DNA of 60,767 nt from an uncultured Clostridia bacterium (GTDB taxonomy: Bacteria; Bacillota; Clostridia; Christensenellales; Borkfalkiaceae), in NCBI GenBank assembly GCA_934271265.1, contig CAKQRE010000009.1, positions 1 to 60,767 of the forward strand. Direction: 5' to 3'. Made by a program: the position numbers and the translations under genes. The first letter of the stretch is position 1; each line of letters starts with the position of its first letter. The notes beneath the pieces were generated by a model that searched no databases, was not told where the DNA came from, and was given only the letters and a program-made list of their open reading frames with translations. Positions 26,079 through 34,516 of the stretch are shown one piece after another.

Positions 26079-27929
26079 TCACATCAGAAGCGCCGCCGCC
26101 CCGAGGATCCCCGCGCGATTGCCGAGACTCGCCGCGAAAATCGGTACGGAAGGACCTTTTTCTTTCGCGAAAAGATTTTCGTTCACGATCTCCTGAACGG
26201 GCTTTATCAGATTGTCTCCCTGCGCGCAGACTCCGCCGCCGAGAAGAACCGCTTCCGGACGGAAAATGTTGCCGATGTTCGCAATGCCGCAAGCAAGCAT
26301 TTTCTCGTAATTTCCGACGACTTCTTTCGCGTAAGGATCCTTGTTTTCGTAATCGAAAGCCGTTTTTCCGGTCACGGCGTCAAGGCTTCCGATCTCCCAC
26401 ATTTTGCTGTCTTTATGGGCTTGCATCGCCTTTTTCGTCTCGCGGATGAGCGCGGTTGCGGAAGCGTACGCTTCGAGACAGCCCCTCCTTCCGCACGTAC
26501 ACGGTTCGCCGTTTTCCACGATCACCATATGTCCGATCTCCGCCCCGGCGGAACGGTTTCCTTCGAACAGTTTCTTTCCGATGACGATTCCGCCGCCCAC
26601 CCCCGTTCCGAGGGTAAAAAGAACGGTATCGTCAAACTGACTGCCCGCGCCGAAACGAGCTTCTCCGAGAGCCGCCACGTTTGCGTCGTTCGCGACTTTC
26701 GCCCTTAAACCCGTGCGTTTTTCCACACCCTCCGTCAGCATGAAATGATGCCAGCCGAGATTGTTGGAGAATACGACTTCTCCCCTTCTGCTGTCGATCA
26801 TGCCGGGCGCGCCGATCCCGATCCCTTCCGTATCGTTTGCGGAAAGACCGGTACGGGCAAGCAGAGTTTTCACAAGCCCGGCAATGTTGTCCGTCACCTG
26901 CTCCGATCCCCCGTCCGCTCCGGTGGGCACCTTGTCGGACAGAACGATCTCTCCGAGGTCGTCGACGATACCGCCTTTGATAAACGTTCCGCCGAGGTCG
27001 ATCCCCACGTAATATTTTCTGACTTCCGTCACGATCGCCGTGCCGTCGCCGCAAATTTCAAACTTACCGCTGTTCGCCGCAATGAAAAAGGTATCGCCGG
27101 CAGAATACGGCAGACCGTCGATCGTACCTTTACCCGATATGAACGTATAAGCGGCAAAGGAATTTTTCCCCGTTTCCCCTTCCGTTGTTCCCGCGATCTT
27201 TTTTTCGTACGCCGTAAAGCAGCGGGACGCGCCGAGAAGCCTTCCTTCTTTCGTTTCCGCCGAAAAAGACGGTACGGTCGTCGCGGAAAAATCGATCACC
27301 TCCATCGCCTTGTCGAGATGAAGTTCTCTTTCCTTTCCGTCCGCCCCTTTTCTTTTGTAATCGTAAACGCGATAGGTCAGATCGCTGCTCTGCTGGATCT
27401 CGCACAGGGTAACGCCCTTTCCGATCGCGTGCACCGTGCCTGCGGGAATAAAATAAGATTCGCCCGGTTTCACCTCGTAAAAGCGGAGAAGATCGGTCAC
27501 CGTTCCCTCTTCGCAAGCCTTGCGGAAGGTTTCGGGATCGGTTTTATCTTTCAGCCCGAGATAGATCCCGGCGCCCTTTTCCGCCGCGACGATATACCAC
27601 ATTTCCGTCTTCCCGAAGGAATGCTCTTTTTCGAGGGCATAAGCGTCGTCCGGATGGACCTGAACGGAAAGGTCTTCCGCGCTGTCGATCAGTTTCACGA
27701 GAACGGGAAAATCGGAAAACGCCTCGCAGTTTTTCCCGAGATCCTCTTTTCCGAGAACATCCGAAAGAAGTTTTCCGCTTTCCGTCCCGGAGGGACCGTT
27801 TTGATGAAAGGACAACTCCCACGTTTCGGCGATCCGATCCCGATCGGAATTCTTTCCGAAATTTCTGAGCTTGTTGCCGCCCCAGATATAGTCCTTCGCG
27901 ACGGGCACCGTTTTGTAAATTTTTTTCAT
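26079..27929 (-). CDS. Fused mannose-6-phosphate isomerase and ROK-family sugar kinase
   Basis: The product has 616 aa in one uninterrupted frame. Residues 1 to about 305 are a type I mannose-6-phosphate isomerase: VQVHPDD and KTEMWYI give metal ligands, and YFIPAGTVHAIG the second metal motif. From about 307 a complete ROK kinase follows with no linker: DLGGTFIKGG for ATP, GIGAPGMID, GVGGGIVIG, and the zinc motif CTCGRRGC near 474-482. One chain could therefore phosphorylate a hexose (glucose, mannose or fructose) and interconvert mannose-6-P and fructose-6-P. The exact kinase substrate is unknown. It is monocistronic with its own promoter at 27969-27997, divergent from the HAD gene. Confidence 0.93.
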   Translation of the reverse strand: MKKIYKTVPVAKDYIWGGNKLRNFGKNSDRDRIAETWELSFHQNGPSGTESGKLLSDVLGKEDLGKNCEAFSDFPVLVKLIDSAEDLSVQVHPDDAYALEKEHSFGKTEMWYIVAAEKGAGIYLGLKDKTDPETFRKACEEGTVTDLLRFYEVKPGESYFIPAGTVHAIGKGVTLCEIQQSSDLTYRVYDYKRKGADGKERELHLDKAMEVIDFSATTVPSFSAETKEGRLLGASRCFTAYEKKIAGTTEGETGKNSFAAYTFISGKGTIDGLPYSAGDTFFIAANSGKFEICGDGTAIVTEVRKYYVGIDLGGTFIKGGIVDDLGEIVLSDKVPTGADGGSEQVTDNIAGLVKTLLARTGLSANDTEGIGIGAPGMIDSRRGEVVFSNNLGWHHFMLTEGVEKRTGLRAKVANDANVAALGEARFGAGSQFDDTVLFTLGTGVGGGIVIGKKLFEGNRSAGAEIGHMVIVENGEPCTCGRRGCLEAYASATALIRETKKAMQAHKDSKMWEIGSLDAVTGKTAFDYENKDPYAKEVVGNYEKMLACGIANIGNIFRPEAVLLGGGVCAQGDNLIKPVQEIVNENLFAKEKGPSVPIFAASLGNRAGILGAAALLM

Positions 27930-27968
27930 AACGACCTCTTTTCCGATAATAATTCCATGTGCTATTAT

Positions 27969-27997
27969 AGTATACTATTTTAACGCTTTAAAGTCAA
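27969..27997 (-). promoter_or_regulatory. Promoter of the isomerase-kinase fusion gene
   Basis: On the minus strand TTGACT (27992-27997), a 17-bp spacer and TATACT (27969-27974). The leader is about 35 nt with AAGAGGT before the ATG. Its -35 lies 18 bp from the -35 of the divergent HAD gene. Confidence 0.8.
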
Positions 27998-28015
27998 TTT
28001 TTCCGTTCCGATTAT

Positions 28016-28044
28016 TTGCAAAAGGAACAAAAATTTGTTATACT
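28016..28044 (+). promoter_or_regulatory. Promoter of the YjjG-like gene (leaderless start)
   Basis: TTGCAA (28016-28021), a 17-bp spacer and TATACT (28039-28044). The ATG at 28051 is 6 nt after the -10, so the transcript should begin at the start codon. No ribosome binding site is present. Confidence 0.75.
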
Positions 28045-28050
28045 GTTCTT

Positions 28051-28761
28051 ATGAAAAAATACGACATTCTTCTGCTCGACGCCGACGACACCGTTTTTGA
28101 CTTTCAAGCTGCGGCGGAACGGGCGTTCTTAAAGGCGAGCGAGAAATTTTCTCTTCCTCACGAAAAAGAAAATTACGCGATCTATGCTCCGATCAATCAG
28201 GGATACTGGGATCTTTATTCCCTCGGAAAAATCGACAAACCGACTCTGCTTACAAAGCGTTTTCTCGATTACGGCGAAAAGATCGGAAGGAAGTTCGACC
28301 CCGCCGCCTTTGCGAAAGAATACGGGAAAAATCTTGCGGAAGGTTCCGCCCTCATCGCGGGGGCAAAGGAAACGCTTTCCCTGCTGAAAGAGAAAGGGGT
28401 GCGTCTGTTCCTTGCGACGAACGGGATCTCTTACGTCCAGCGCGGCAGGCTGAAAGCCGCCGGGATAGAAGACCTCTTCGAAAAACTTTTCATCTCCGAC
28501 GAGATCGGCGTGAACAAACCGAACGAGGGTTTTTTCCTCGCGATCGAACGCGCTATACCCGATCTTGCCCGCAAGCGAACGCTTTTCTGCGGCGATTCTC
28601 CGCTGACGGACGTTGCCCTCGGCAAAGCATGGGGAACGGATACCTGCCTGTTCGCCCCGAAAGGGCATGCGGAAACGCACGGCGCGACGTACGTGATCTC
28701 CTCTCTTCCCGAACTTCTCTCCGTTATCTTTCCGGAAGAAAAACCGATCCCCACGATTTAA
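28051..28761 (+). CDS. YjjG-family noncanonical pyrimidine nucleotidase (HAD superfamily)
   Basis: The product has 236 aa. HAD motif I is LLLDADDTVFDF (nucleophile Asp11), motif II is ATNGIS near 130, motif III a Lys in GVNKPNEGFF, and motif IV CGDSPLTDV. The DADDTLFDF-like motif I and the helical cap are typical of the YjjG/YfnB group, which removes phosphate from nucleoside monophosphates including damaged or modified pyrimidines. Other small phosphate esters are possible. The gene is monocistronic, divergent from the isomerase-kinase fusion, with a -10 only 6 nt before the ATG. A strong terminator follows. Confidence 0.9.
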   Translation: MKKYDILLLDADDTVFDFQAAAERAFLKASEKFSLPHEKENYAIYAPINQGYWDLYSLGKIDKPTLLTKRFLDYGEKIGRKFDPAAFAKEYGKNLAEGSALIAGAKETLSLLKEKGVRLFLATNGISYVQRGRLKAAGIEDLFEKLFISDEIGVNKPNEGFFLAIERAIPDLARKRTLFCGDSPLTDVALGKAWGTDTCLFAPKGHAETHGATYVISSLPELLSVIFPEEKPIPTI

Positions 28762-28776
28762 TAACCGCATAATCGC

Positions 28777-28835
28777 ATAAAAAAACTTCCGCACGGAAAT
28801 CCTTTCAAGGGGTCTCCGCGACGGAAGTTTTTATC
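28777..28835. terminator. Bidirectional terminator between YjjG-like gene and ABC exporter genes
   Basis: AAAAACTTCCG pairs with CGGAAGTTTTT around a long loop that has some GC pairing of its own. T runs occur on both strands. It closes the plus-strand HAD gene and probably the minus-strand ABC operon that ends at 28943. Confidence 0.85.
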
Positions 28836-28870
28836 ATTCTGTGATAATCCGGCATTCGATTATATGCCTT

Positions 28871-28916
28871 GTCATTCCGATCCTGCCCGATACCTCGCCC
28901 GGGAAAGATCTCAGGG
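28871..28916. repeat. GTCATTCCGATCCTGCC-type intergenic repeat
   Basis: GTCATTCCGATCCTGCCCG ... GGAAAGATCTCA matches the repeat at 256-305 in both arms. It lies between the ABC exporter stop and its terminator. Confidence 0.6.
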
Positions 28917-28942
28917 CATACAGTATCCTATCGGAAAAACGC

Positions 28943-30895
28943 TTATTCGAGTTCGAATGCGCCCGTGTACAGCTGATAATATTTGCCCTTCAGGGCGATA
29001 AGCTGCTCGTGGTTCCCCTGCTCGATCACGTGCCCGTGATCTAAAACCGTGATCACGTCGGAATTCTGCACGGTGGAGAGACGATGCGCGATCACGAATA
29101 CCGTCCTTCCTTCCATCAGTCTGTCCGTTCCCTGCTGAACGATTAGCTCCGTTCTCGTATCGATGGAGGAAGTCGCTTCGTCCATGATCATGACGGGGGC
29201 GTTGCAGATCGCCGCTCTCGCAATGGAAAGAAGTTGTCTCTGCCCCTGCGACAGATTCGCTCCGTCGCTCGTGAGCATGGTTTGATAACCGTCCGGAAGC
29301 CTTGTAATGAAGTTATGCGCGTTGGCGAGTTTCGCCGCGGCGTATACCTCTTCGTCGGTCGCATCAAGTTTCCCGTAGCGGATATTTTCCATAACCGTTC
29401 CCGTAAAAAGATTCGTATCCTGCAACACGATGCCGAGCGAATGGCGAAGATCGGCTTTTTTGATCTTGTTGATGTTGATCCCGTCGTAACGGATCTTTCC
29501 GTCCGCAATGTCGTAAAACCGATTGATCAGGTTCGTGATCGTCGTTTTTCCCGCGCCCGTCGCGCCGACGAACGCAAATTTTTCACCCGGCTTTGCGTGA
29601 AGGGTCACGTCGTGCAGAACGATCTTATCGGGCACGTAGCCGAAATCGACGTCGTCCATCACGATATCGCCGCGAAGGGGGGTATACGTAACGGAACCGT
29701 CCGCAGTGTGCGGATGCCGCCATGCCCAACTTCCCGTTCTCTCTTTCGATTCCGTGATCGTTCCGTCTTCTGCGACGCGCGCGTTCACGAGAGTGACGTA
29801 CCCTTCGTCCGTTTCCGGCTTTTCGTCGATCAGCGCGAAAATTCTGTTCGCGCCGGCAAGACCCATGGCAACGGAGTTGACCTGGTTGGAAACCTGCGAA
29901 ACCTGATTGGAGAACTGTCTCGACATATTAAGAAAAGCGATGACCGTGGAAAGGGAGAGAGGCGCGAAAAACGACCCGCCCGCGATGAGATTCTCAAAGG
30001 AAAGATTGATTGCCGCGCCGTTTGCGAACAGATAGGCAAATCCGCCGACAAACGCCACCACGACGTAAAGAATGTTGCCGATATTTCCGAGAATGGGCAT
30101 CAGGATATTGGCAAAGCGGTTCGCTTTTTCGGAATCTTCGTACAAGGCGTCGTTCAGCGCGTCGAATTCCGCTTTCGATCTCTCCTCGTGGCAGAAGACT
30201 TTGATGACCTTCTGACCGTTCATCGACTCTTCGATATAACCTTCCGCTTTCCCGAGAGCCTGTTGCTGACGAATAAAGTATTTCGCCGAGCCGCCGCCGA
30301 CTTTCGCCGTCACCTTAACCATGGCGAATACGGCGATCAGCACGAGGATCGTGAGCCAGACGCTGTAAAACAGCATGATGCAGAACACCATCGCGACCGT
30401 GATGACGGACGTGCAGAGCTGCGGAACGCTCTGAGAGATCAGCTGGCGCAGCGCGTCGATATCGTTCGTGTAGTAACTCATGATATCGCCGTGCTTGTGA
30501 GTATCGAAATATCTGACGGGAAGCCTCTGCATGCCGGCAAACATTTTTTCTCTCATCTTTTTGAGAAACCCCTGCGTGACGATCGCTCCCACCCTCGAAT
30601 AGATAAAGGTAAAAAGCACCGAGAGGAGATAAATACCGCACATCAGCATGATGATGGAAACGATCCTGCCCCACCATTCCCCGACGCCGTAGCGGAGCGC
30701 GCTGTCGATCGCGTCGTAAAGGTTTTTCATGAAGATACCGCCGAGAGATCCTGTGACCGCGCTTAAGATCAGGCATACGGCGATCGTAATTACCCCGCCT
30801 TTGTATTCTTTCAGCAAAAAGCCGAGCAGGCGTTTCATCGCTTTACCGTTCAGAGGGACCCCTCTTCCGGCTTGTTTTTTCATCGGTCCGTTCAT
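28943..30895 (-). CDS. ABC exporter, fused permease/ATPase subunit (consensus Walker B)
   Basis: The product has 650 aa. The exporter-type transmembrane domain has six helices within residues 30-330, and the nucleotide-binding domain starts near 410. An extra segment of about 40 residues lies between them (SKERTGSWAWRHPHTADG, around 385-405). Walker A is GATGAGKTT and Walker B VMIMDEATSSID with the catalytic Glu, but the signature is LSQGQRQ rather than LSGGQ. It forms a heterodimer with the upstream gene: the ATG at 30895 overlaps that stop (ATGA). The substrate cannot be told; the family exports drugs, lipids or peptides. Confidence 0.94.
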   Translation of the reverse strand: MNGPMKKQAGRGVPLNGKAMKRLLGFLLKEYKGGVITIAVCLILSAVTGSLGGIFMKNLYDAIDSALRYGVGEWWGRIVSIIMLMCGIYLLSVLFTFIYSRVGAIVTQGFLKKMREKMFAGMQRLPVRYFDTHKHGDIMSYYTNDIDALRQLISQSVPQLCTSVITVAMVFCIMLFYSVWLTILVLIAVFAMVKVTAKVGGGSAKYFIRQQQALGKAEGYIEESMNGQKVIKVFCHEERSKAEFDALNDALYEDSEKANRFANILMPILGNIGNILYVVVAFVGGFAYLFANGAAINLSFENLIAGGSFFAPLSLSTVIAFLNMSRQFSNQVSQVSNQVNSVAMGLAGANRIFALIDEKPETDEGYVTLVNARVAEDGTITESKERTGSWAWRHPHTADGSVTYTPLRGDIVMDDVDFGYVPDKIVLHDVTLHAKPGEKFAFVGATGAGKTTITNLINRFYDIADGKIRYDGININKIKKADLRHSLGIVLQDTNLFTGTVMENIRYGKLDATDEEVYAAAKLANAHNFITRLPDGYQTMLTSDGANLSQGQRQLLSIARAAICNAPVMIMDEATSSIDTRTELIVQQGTDRLMEGRTVFVIAHRLSTVQNSDVITVLDHGHVIEQGNHEQLIALKGKYYQLYTGAFELE

Positions 30896-32646
30896 GCCTG
30901 TTCACCTCCCTGCGCGGAGATCCTGTTCTGGATATCGTACACTTCGCGGTAGATCGCGTTGTTTTTCAGAAGTTCCTCGTGCGTACCGATCCCGTTGATC
31001 GTTCCCTGATCCATCACGATGATTTTATCGGCGTCCTGCACGGAGGAGATCCTCTGCGCGATGATGATCTTCGTCGTCTCGGGAATGTACTTTTTCATCC
31101 CCTGACGGATCAATGCGTCCGTCTTGGTATCGACGGCGGAAGTGCTGTCGTCGAGAATGAGGACCTTCGGCTGTTTCAGAAGGGCTCGCGCGATGCAAAG
31201 GCGCTGTTTCTGTCCGCCGGACACGTTCGTGCCGCCCTGTTCGATATAGGTATCGTACCCGTCCGGGAAAGATCTGATAAATTCGTCCGCCTGCGCGAGA
31301 CGGCAAGCCTCTTCGAGCTGTTCCTGCGTGGCGTTCCGGTTGCCCCAACGAAGGTTCTCGGCGATCGTTCCCGAAAAGAGTACGTTTTTCTGCAATACCA
31401 CGGCAACCGCGTTACGCAGGGATTCGAGATCGTACCGTTTCACGTTCACCCCGCCGACGAGAACTTCGCCGACGGAAACGTCGTACAGTCTCGTGATCAG
31501 GTTGACGAGGGTCGATTTCGAAGAACCCGTTCCGCCGATCACCCCGATCGTCTCGCCCGACCGGATATGAAGATCGATGTTTTCGAGCGCGAATTTTTCC
31601 GCCGTCTTGCTGTATTTGAAGGAAACGCCGTTAAAATCGATCGAGCCGTCTTTCACGCTCATAACGGGGTTTTCGGGATTTACGATATCGCTTTTTTCTT
31701 CCAGCACCTCGTAAATACGCTTTGCGGAGGTGGCGGAGATCGTGACCATAACGAAGATCATGGACACCATGACAAGGCTCATAAGCACCTGCATGGAATA
31801 GGTCAGCATGGAAGAAAGGCTTTCGCTATTGATCCACGTTCCCCCGCAGGAAATGATCAGTTTCGAACCGAGAAAGGCGATGAGGATCATCGACATGTAC
31901 ATCGCGAAACTGACGACGGGGTTGTTGAACGCTACGATTTTTTCCGCCTTCGTGAAATCGGCGCAGACTTCTTCCGCCGCTTTGTTGAATTTTTCCGTTT
32001 CGTAATCTTCCCTTACGTAGGCTTTCACCACACGCATGGCGCGAACGTTTTCCTGCACGGAATTGTTCAGGTTATCGTATTTTTTGAAAACGCTGTCGAA
32101 AAGAGGCATCGCCTTTCTGATGATGAGGTAAAGGACAAATCCGAGGATCGGAACCAGTACCACGAAGATCAGAGCGAGCTGCCAGCTGATGATAAAAGCC
32201 ATTACGATCGCGGATATCATCATCAGCGGACAACGCACCGCGATACGAATGATCATCATATATGCCATCTGAACGTTGGAAACGTCGGTCGTGAGCCTTG
32301 TAACAAGACTCGACGTGGAAAATTTGTCTATGTTCGAAAAAGAGAAATTCTGCACCGACGCATAAAGATCCTTTCTCAGATTTTTCGCAAACCCGCAGGA
32401 CGCGACGGCGCATTGTTTGCCGGAAAGCACGCCGAACGTGAGCGACAGCGGCGCCAGCAGGAGAAGCACCACACCCCAGACGATCATCATCTTCTGATCG
32501 GAATTTCGGATCGCCTGTCCGAAATAGACGATGATAAGGGGCATCAGAACTTCGATAAAGACCTCGAACGAGACAAAAATCGGCGTCAGAATCGACGCCT
32601 TTTTGTACTCCCTGACGCACTGCGCCAGTCTCCTGATCAATTTCAT
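30892..32646 (-). CDS. ABC exporter, fused permease/ATPase subunit (degenerate Walker B)
   Basis: The product has 584 aa: six membrane helices in the first 310 residues, then the nucleotide-binding domain. Walker A is GGTGSSKST, the signature VSGGQKQRL is canonical, but Walker B reads LILDDSTSAVD with Asp in place of the catalytic Glu. Combined with the LSQGQ signature of its partner (28943-30895), this gives one active and one degenerate ATP site, as in known heterodimeric exporters of the TM287/288 type. AAGGTGAT precedes the ATG. It is the first gene of a two-gene operon with a strong promoter. Confidence 0.94.
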   Translation of the reverse strand: MKLIRRLAQCVREYKKASILTPIFVSFEVFIEVLMPLIIVYFGQAIRNSDQKMMIVWGVVLLLLAPLSLTFGVLSGKQCAVASCGFAKNLRKDLYASVQNFSFSNIDKFSTSSLVTRLTTDVSNVQMAYMMIIRIAVRCPLMMISAIVMAFIISWQLALIFVVLVPILGFVLYLIIRKAMPLFDSVFKKYDNLNNSVQENVRAMRVVKAYVREDYETEKFNKAAEEVCADFTKAEKIVAFNNPVVSFAMYMSMILIAFLGSKLIISCGGTWINSESLSSMLTYSMQVLMSLVMVSMIFVMVTISATSAKRIYEVLEEKSDIVNPENPVMSVKDGSIDFNGVSFKYSKTAEKFALENIDLHIRSGETIGVIGGTGSSKSTLVNLITRLYDVSVGEVLVGGVNVKRYDLESLRNAVAVVLQKNVLFSGTIAENLRWGNRNATQEQLEEACRLAQADEFIRSFPDGYDTYIEQGGTNVSGGQKQRLCIARALLKQPKVLILDDSTSAVDTKTDALIRQGMKKYIPETTKIIIAQRISSVQDADKIIVMDQGTINGIGTHEELLKNNAIYREVYDIQNRISAQGGEQA

Positions 32647-32680
32647 ATATCACCTTAAAAATTTATTACCGATTTTCTTT

Positions 32681-32709
32681 AATATATTGTTTTTTCGGAA
32701 AAATGTCAA
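32681..32709 (-). promoter_or_regulatory. Promoter of the ABC exporter operon
   Basis: On the minus strand TTGACA (32704-32709), a 17-bp spacer and TATATT (32681-32686), with a leader of about 28 nt. Confidence 0.8.
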
Positions 32710-32734
32710 GCCGAATCGGCAGATTTCCATGACG

Positions 32735-32761
32735 GAAAAATGAAAATTTTTCTCATTTTTC
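32735..32761 (-). terminator. Possible terminator of the infB/ribF operon
   Basis: GAAAAATGA pairs perfectly with TCATTTTTC (9 bp) around a 9-nt loop, 24 nt after the endonuclease IV-like stop. The stem is AT-rich and the T run lies inside it, so it would be a weak terminator. Confidence 0.4.
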
Positions 32762-32784
32762 TCCTTGCCCCGCGACGATCGTTT

Positions 32785-33630
32785 TTACAGCGAAAAATAA
32801 ATCTTTTTCATCGCAGCGGCATCCTCCGCCTGCGTGCCTGCCGACTCGCATATCACGACCGGCTCTAAAGAAAGCTCCTTCAGAGCGACGGCAAGAGGCT
32901 CGAATTCGGGTCCGTAAACGGTATCCTCGAACGTGAGATGACGTATCTCCCCTTTTGCCGAATACTGTATTTTGGAAAAATGCACGTGGAAGTGCTTCAT
33001 CTTTTCCTCGCCGAGCTCGCCTATCATATATTCGAGCCGTGTTTTATAGTCGGAAACCGTTTTTAAACTTCCGCCTTCCCGCGCGTTCACGTGGCCGAAA
33101 TCGACGGCGGGAACAAATATCCGGTCGATCCCGCAGAACGCCGTGACCTCCTCGATCGTTCCGATCTGCGCGAGCTTTCCCATCGTCTCCGGGCAGAACA
33201 GGATATCGTCGAGTCCCGCTTCGTAAATGCGGTCGCGAAGGATCTTCAGTCTGTCCTCCGTTCTTTTCACCGCCACGGATCGCTCGTCTTTTCCCTGCGC
33301 CGCCGGGTGAAATACCACGCGGTTCCCCTGCATCAGACGCACGGCTTTCGCACTGTCGAGAATATATCCGTAAGAATTTTCCGCTTTTTCTTCTTCCGGG
33401 CTTGCAAGATTGATAAAATAGGGAGCGTGTACGCTGATCCCTACCCCCGCCGCTTGAAACGCGTTTCCGATCGAGATCGCTTTCGCTTCTCCCATATTGA
33501 CGCCGCGCCCGAAGGAATACTCGAAATAGTCGAGATCCCTCGCCTTGCACCATGCCGCGGCTTCTTCCGTGGATTTATGTTTTTCCGCAATAAAACTCTC
33601 GCTGTTACCGCTCGGTCCGAATAAAATCAT
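32785..33630 (-). CDS. Endonuclease IV-like AP endonuclease family TIM-barrel protein
   Basis: The product has 281 aa. The xylose-isomerase-like TIM barrel carries metal-ligand motifs in the order expected of the Nfo family: SVHAPYFINLAS near 70-80, VVFHPAA near 107, CPETMGK near 150, VDFGHVNAR near 178-186, HFHVHFSK near 218-225 and ICESA near 265. The segments keep the His, Glu and Asp residues that bind three zinc ions in endonuclease IV. It would cut DNA 5' of abasic sites. The gene overlaps ribF by 26 nt and ends the long operon, an unusual addition to it. Confidence 0.85.
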   Translation of the reverse strand: MILFGPSGNSESFIAEKHKSTEEAAAWCKARDLDYFEYSFGRGVNMGEAKAISIGNAFQAAGVGISVHAPYFINLASPEEEKAENSYGYILDSAKAVRLMQGNRVVFHPAAQGKDERSVAVKRTEDRLKILRDRIYEAGLDDILFCPETMGKLAQIGTIEEVTAFCGIDRIFVPAVDFGHVNAREGGSLKTVSDYKTRLEYMIGELGEEKMKHFHVHFSKIQYSAKGEIRHLTFEDTVYGPEFEPLAVALKELSLEPVVICESAGTQAEDAAAMKKIYFSL

Positions 33631-34516
33631 TTTTCGACGTCTCCTCGTCTTTTCTCAGTTGTTCTTTCAATTCTTCTATGCCCGCAAACTTTTTGTCTCC
33701 CCGCAGATATTTCAGAAAATTCACGCGGAGGGATTTTCCGTATAAGTCGCCGGAATATCCGATCAGATAGGTTTCCGTAAGCACTTCGCCGAGACCGAAC
33801 GTGGGTCTCGCCCCGTAGTTGGTGATCGCGGGATAGGTAACGCCGTCCACCGTACAGAAGCTCTCGTAAACGCCGGCGGCAATGCGGAATTTATCCTTTC
33901 CGATCTTCACGTTTGCCGTCGGAAATCCGATCGTTCTTCCCACGCCGCGATCTTTCACGACTTCCCCCCTTAAAAAATAGGGGTAGCCGAGAAGTTTGTT
34001 CGCCGCGGAAACGTCACCCGCGGCAAGAAGCTCTTTCACCTTTGTGGTGGAAACTTTTTCGCCGGACATTTCCACGCACCCGACGGCGGAAAAACCGATG
34101 TTTCGTTCCCCGCAAGAATCCGCGAGCATCCCGACGTTTCCTTTACCGTATCTGCCGAAGGTATAATCGAACCCGCACACCACCCGTTTCACGTTCAACG
34201 ACGAAAAGAGTTTATCGAGAAACTCTTCCGGTTCCGTCTCCGAAAATGCGCGATCGAAAACGGCTTTCACCGCAAGCCCTATGCCGAGCTCGCCGAGCCT
34301 TTCCGTCCGCTCGGAAAAGGTAAGCACGCTTCCCTCGCCCTTGCCGAAAAAACTCCCCATGTCGTTTCCGAAAGTGAACACGCAAGGTTCGCCTTCGTCG
34401 GAACGGGAGATCGCTTCTTTCACGAGCGCCGCATGCCCGACGTGCACGCAATCGAAAAAACCGAGCACGAGCACGACGGGGTTTTCGTATTTTTCGCCGT
34501 AATCAAGAATTTTCAT
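33605..34516 (-). CDS. ribF: Bifunctional riboflavin kinase / FAD synthetase
   Basis: The product has 303 aa. The N-terminal FMN adenylyltransferase domain has GFFDCVHVGH near 19-28 (the usual consensus GxFDGxHxGH with Cys at the second Gly) and VCGFDYTFGR. The C-terminal flavokinase domain (about 185-300) contains GRTIGFPTANV and TYLIGYSGDLYG. It makes FMN and then FAD from riboflavin. It overlaps truB by 14 nt with only a weak site (AGAGA), so translation is probably coupled. The truB-ribF order is standard in Firmicutes. Confidence 0.96.
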   Translation of the reverse strand: MKILDYGEKYENPVVLVLGFFDCVHVGHAALVKEAISRSDEGEPCVFTFGNDMGSFFGKGEGSVLTFSERTERLGELGIGLAVKAVFDRAFSETEPEEFLDKLFSSLNVKRVVCGFDYTFGRYGKGNVGMLADSCGERNIGFSAVGCVEMSGEKVSTTKVKELLAAGDVSAANKLLGYPYFLRGEVVKDRGVGRTIGFPTANVKIGKDKFRIAAGVYESFCTVDGVTYPAITNYGARPTFGLGEVLTETYLIGYSGDLYGKSLRVNFLKYLRGDKKFAGIEELKEQLRKDEETSKNDFIRTER

